Shown here piece after piece: positions 62,194-64,000 of a stretch of DNA of 64,000 nucleotides (positions are counted from its first letter, which is position 1; each line of letters starts with the position of its first letter). The stretch comes from JBOEGW01 sp050633625. Lineage in GTDB: Bacteria; Pseudomonadota; Alphaproteobacteria; Rhodobacterales; Rhodobacteraceae. Below the pieces are notes generated by a model. It was not told the DNA's origin and made no database searches. It saw nothing but the letters and a program-made list of their open reading frames with translations. A program made the position numbers and the translations under genes. The stretch spans positions 1-64,000 of the forward strand of contig JBOEGW010000002.1 in assembly GCA_050633625.1 (NCBI GenBank), given 5' to 3'.

Positions 62194-63270
62194 ATGGCAC
62201 ATCACCAACGACCCTTGGTCTATGTTGCTCTAACGCTGGTGTTGGGCCTTTTCCCCTATGTCGGTTGGGCTCAAAGCATGGAAGAGCGACTTAGCGCTGC
62301 GATGAAAGCAAATGAGATTGTAGGTCTCCATAGCACCGTAGTTATGTTGGATGGCGATAGGATTGCCGAAGCCTACTTCCAGGGCGAAGATGAGCGATGG
62401 GGAACACCGATTGGGTCAATCGACCACGGCCCGCAGACATTGCATGATCTACGCTCAGTGACGAAGTCAGTCGTCGGCCTACTCTACGGCATCGCCTTGT
62501 CGGAGGGTGCTGTGCCATCACTCGATACGCCATTGCTGGACCTATTCCCCGAGTACGCAGATTTGCGCGACGGAACGAAACGAGATGAAATTACTGTAGA
62601 ACATGCGCTCACGATGCAGATGGGCACGGAATGGGATGAAAGCCTGCCATACACCGATCCGCGCAACAGCGAAATCGCTATGGAGCTTGCCGAAGACCGT
62701 TGTCGCTTTGTTTTAGGCCGTCCGATGGTGACCGAACCGGGAACGATCTGGACCTACAATGGCGGCGCCGTCGCTTTGATCGCGAAGTTGATTGCCGATG
62801 GCACTGGACAAGAGATTGACACGTTTGCCAGAACCCGTCTCCTTGATCCTCTCGGCATTGAAACCTTCGAATGGGTGCGCGGCGCTGATGGTGTCCCTTC
62901 TGCAGCGTCTGGATTGAGACTGACAGCGCGCGACCTCGCAAAGATCGGAAAGATGATTGCCCAAAACGGTTCCTACAATGGCCAGGAAATTGTTCCTCCG
63001 TCCTGGCTGGAAGCGTCATTTCGCACGGCGGCAACCATCCAGGAAGGGTTTGACTACGGGTTCCTGTGGTATCTGACCAAAGGCCCCGGCGGTGACCCCA
63101 TCCTGATTGCCGTTGGCAACGGAGGTCAGCGGCTCACTGTGCAGCCGAATGCAGGATTTGTCGTCGCGACCTTTGCAGGGAATTACAACGATCCGAATGC
63201 TTGGCAGACACCTGTCCGCGTTCTGCTGGATTTTGCAATCCCAGAAGTCGGCAGGTACCGCCAGCAATGA
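62194..63270 (+). CDS. Exported beta-lactamase-fold serine hydrolase
   Basis: 358 residues with a signal peptide (VYVALTLVLGLFPYVGWAQS). The S-x-x-K motif is RSVTKS near residue 88, the Tyr motif YNGG near 188 and a third-box element GNGGQ near 309. This fits class C beta-lactamase/penicillin-binding-like esterases acting in the periplasm. It shares the fold with the 14.5-kb esterase but the two are not close copies. It stands alone among reverse-strand plasmid genes, so it is probably cargo. Substrate unknown. Confidence 0.88.
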   Translation: MAHHQRPLVYVALTLVLGLFPYVGWAQSMEERLSAAMKANEIVGLHSTVVMLDGDRIAEAYFQGEDERWGTPIGSIDHGPQTLHDLRSVTKSVVGLLYGIALSEGAVPSLDTPLLDLFPEYADLRDGTKRDEITVEHALTMQMGTEWDESLPYTDPRNSEIAMELAEDRCRFVLGRPMVTEPGTIWTYNGGAVALIAKLIADGTGQEIDTFARTRLLDPLGIETFEWVRGADGVPSAASGLRLTARDLAKIGKMIAQNGSYNGQEIVPPSWLEASFRTAATIQEGFDYGFLWYLTKGPGGDPILIAVGNGGQRLTVQPNAGFVVATFAGNYNDPNAWQTPVRVLLDFAIPEVGRYRQQ

Positions 63271-63334
63271 CCGTGAAGCTCTGCTAAGGCGAAAGCAGAC
63301 ATCGGTTCATACCGCAGCATTCGTCACTTCGGGC

Positions 63335-63961
63335 TCACAGTGTGAGTTTGCTGCGGTTTTCTTGAACGTCAGCTCTTGCGGATGTTACAACCGCATTCCG
63401 CGCCTCCGGTAAGCAATGCGATTCATAGTCGCTGAAGAAGCCCCAACAGGCGTCGATCTCCTCGCCGTCCTGCTCGATGACATAGCCATAGACCCGGCCG
63501 CCGAGATAGGCGTCGTAACTGACGATTTCGCCGCGCAGGATGTCGGCTGCCTTTTCGCGCAACGCCTTGGTGACGCGTTTCACGCCGAACTCTTCCCGGA
63601 CCGCTTCGAGCGTCACGTAGACAAAACCGACCTGGCCGGAATCCCAAGGGCAGTGAAACCCGATAGTGTTCATCGCGAGGCCGGAATGGTCATAGAGAAA
63701 GACGGGCAGTAGGATCACCTTGCGCTCGGCGCGGTCGCGCAGCTGGTCCATCGAGAGGTCGCTCTGATCCGAGACGCCCGAAAGATCGCGCAGGAACGCC
63801 TCAGGGCTGTCGTTCTGATGGCTGTCACCCAGCCGATAGCGCCGGTGCCAGCAGATCAGCGTACCGAGGTTGGACCATTCACGCGGGCTCTCAGAATCGG
63901 GGTCATGGTAGATCTTGATCGTGTGGCCTTGGTAGGCCTCCTCATAGACGGGATCTTGCAT
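63335..63961 (-). CDS. Conserved plasmid/phage protein of unknown function
   Basis: 208 residues. Characteristic stretches are SPREWSNLGTLICWHRRYRL, LLPVFLYDHSGLAMNTIGFH, CPWDSGQVGFVYVTLEAVRE and EIDACWGFFSDYE. This pattern recurs in unannotated proteins of plasmids and phages in several phyla, to my recollection; function unknown. It has an AAAGGAC ribosome site before the ATG. It continues the reverse-strand backbone run, with the serine hydrolase inserted in between. Confidence 0.8.
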   Translation of the reverse strand: MQDPVYEEAYQGHTIKIYHDPDSESPREWSNLGTLICWHRRYRLGDSHQNDSPEAFLRDLSGVSDQSDLSMDQLRDRAERKVILLPVFLYDHSGLAMNTIGFHCPWDSGQVGFVYVTLEAVREEFGVKRVTKALREKAADILRGEIVSYDAYLGGRVYGYVIEQDGEEIDACWGFFSDYESHCLPEARNAVVTSARADVQENRSKLTL

Positions 63962-64000
63962 GTCAATGTCCTTTCTTGAAACGCAATTGACCCGCCGAGC

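Overview
The window looks like a piece of a conjugative repABC plasmid from a marine or soil alphaproteobacterium, most likely a member of the Rhodobacteraceae. The grounds are a complete repA-repB-repC locus, a VirB/VirD4 type IV secretion system (T4SS) with relaxase, the DUF736/DUF2493/TOPRIM/strawberry-notch backbone set, the DUF1403-ScpB-recombinase trio, and GC-rich codon use. No rRNA, tRNA or CRISPR array was seen.

Layout. 0-1.8 kb: plasmid edge with a gene tail, a broken mprF 3' end, a small XRE regulator with its own palindrome, and a TrbM-like exported protein. 1.9-13.2 kb: one tightly packed T4SS operon (virB1-B2-B3-B4, lipoprotein, a VirB5/transglycosylase chimera, virB5, exported ORF, virB6-B8-B9-B10-B11). 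13.3-17.1 kb: metabolic cargo (AraC regulator, beta-lactamase-fold esterase, Tat-exported metallo-beta-lactamase-fold hydrolase). 17.7-22.7 kb: VirD4, relaxase, a MobC-like protein and a probable oriT region. 22.7-24.1 kb: a small ORF and DUF736 copy 1.

24.7-44.0 kb is an AT-richer accessory island resembling a defence island: a pRiA4b ORF-3-like protein, two unknown genes, a TIR protein, a DUF2235 hydrolase, a zinc-ribbon protein with an R-x4-H motif, an unknown protein, a three-gene operon Fic / OLD-family ATPase-TOPRIM nuclease / UvrD-like helicase (Gabija-like plus Fic), then an unknown protein, WGR and WYL proteins divergent from sbcD-sbcC and a small Cys-rich ORF translationally coupled to sbcC.

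44.2-51.7 kb is the maintenance core: orphan ScpB, DUF1403, tyrosine recombinase, repC (with an AT-rich putative origin), an antisense-RNA gene between repB and repC, repB, repA, and DUF736 copy 2. 52.2-55.2 kb is a second small cargo block (nucleotidyltransferase, double GNAT, LysR). 55.2-64 kb holds DUF2493, a TOPRIM protein, the giant strawberry-notch methyltransferase/helicase, a serine hydrolase and a conserved unknown.

Three things stand out. (1) A structured RNA element occurs in the 5' leaders of both DUF736 genes and of DUF2493: the outer stem differs completely in sequence but keeps pairing, and it encloses a UNCG-type tetraloop hairpin. (2) The two DUF736 loci are long direct repeats bracketing about 27.8 kb that contain the whole replication module and the island, suggesting a cointegrate. 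(3) The Fic-OLD-UvrD operon seems to start with an ATC codon behind a perfect Shine-Dalgarno sequence. Functions are inferred from sequence motifs read by eye; no database search was run.
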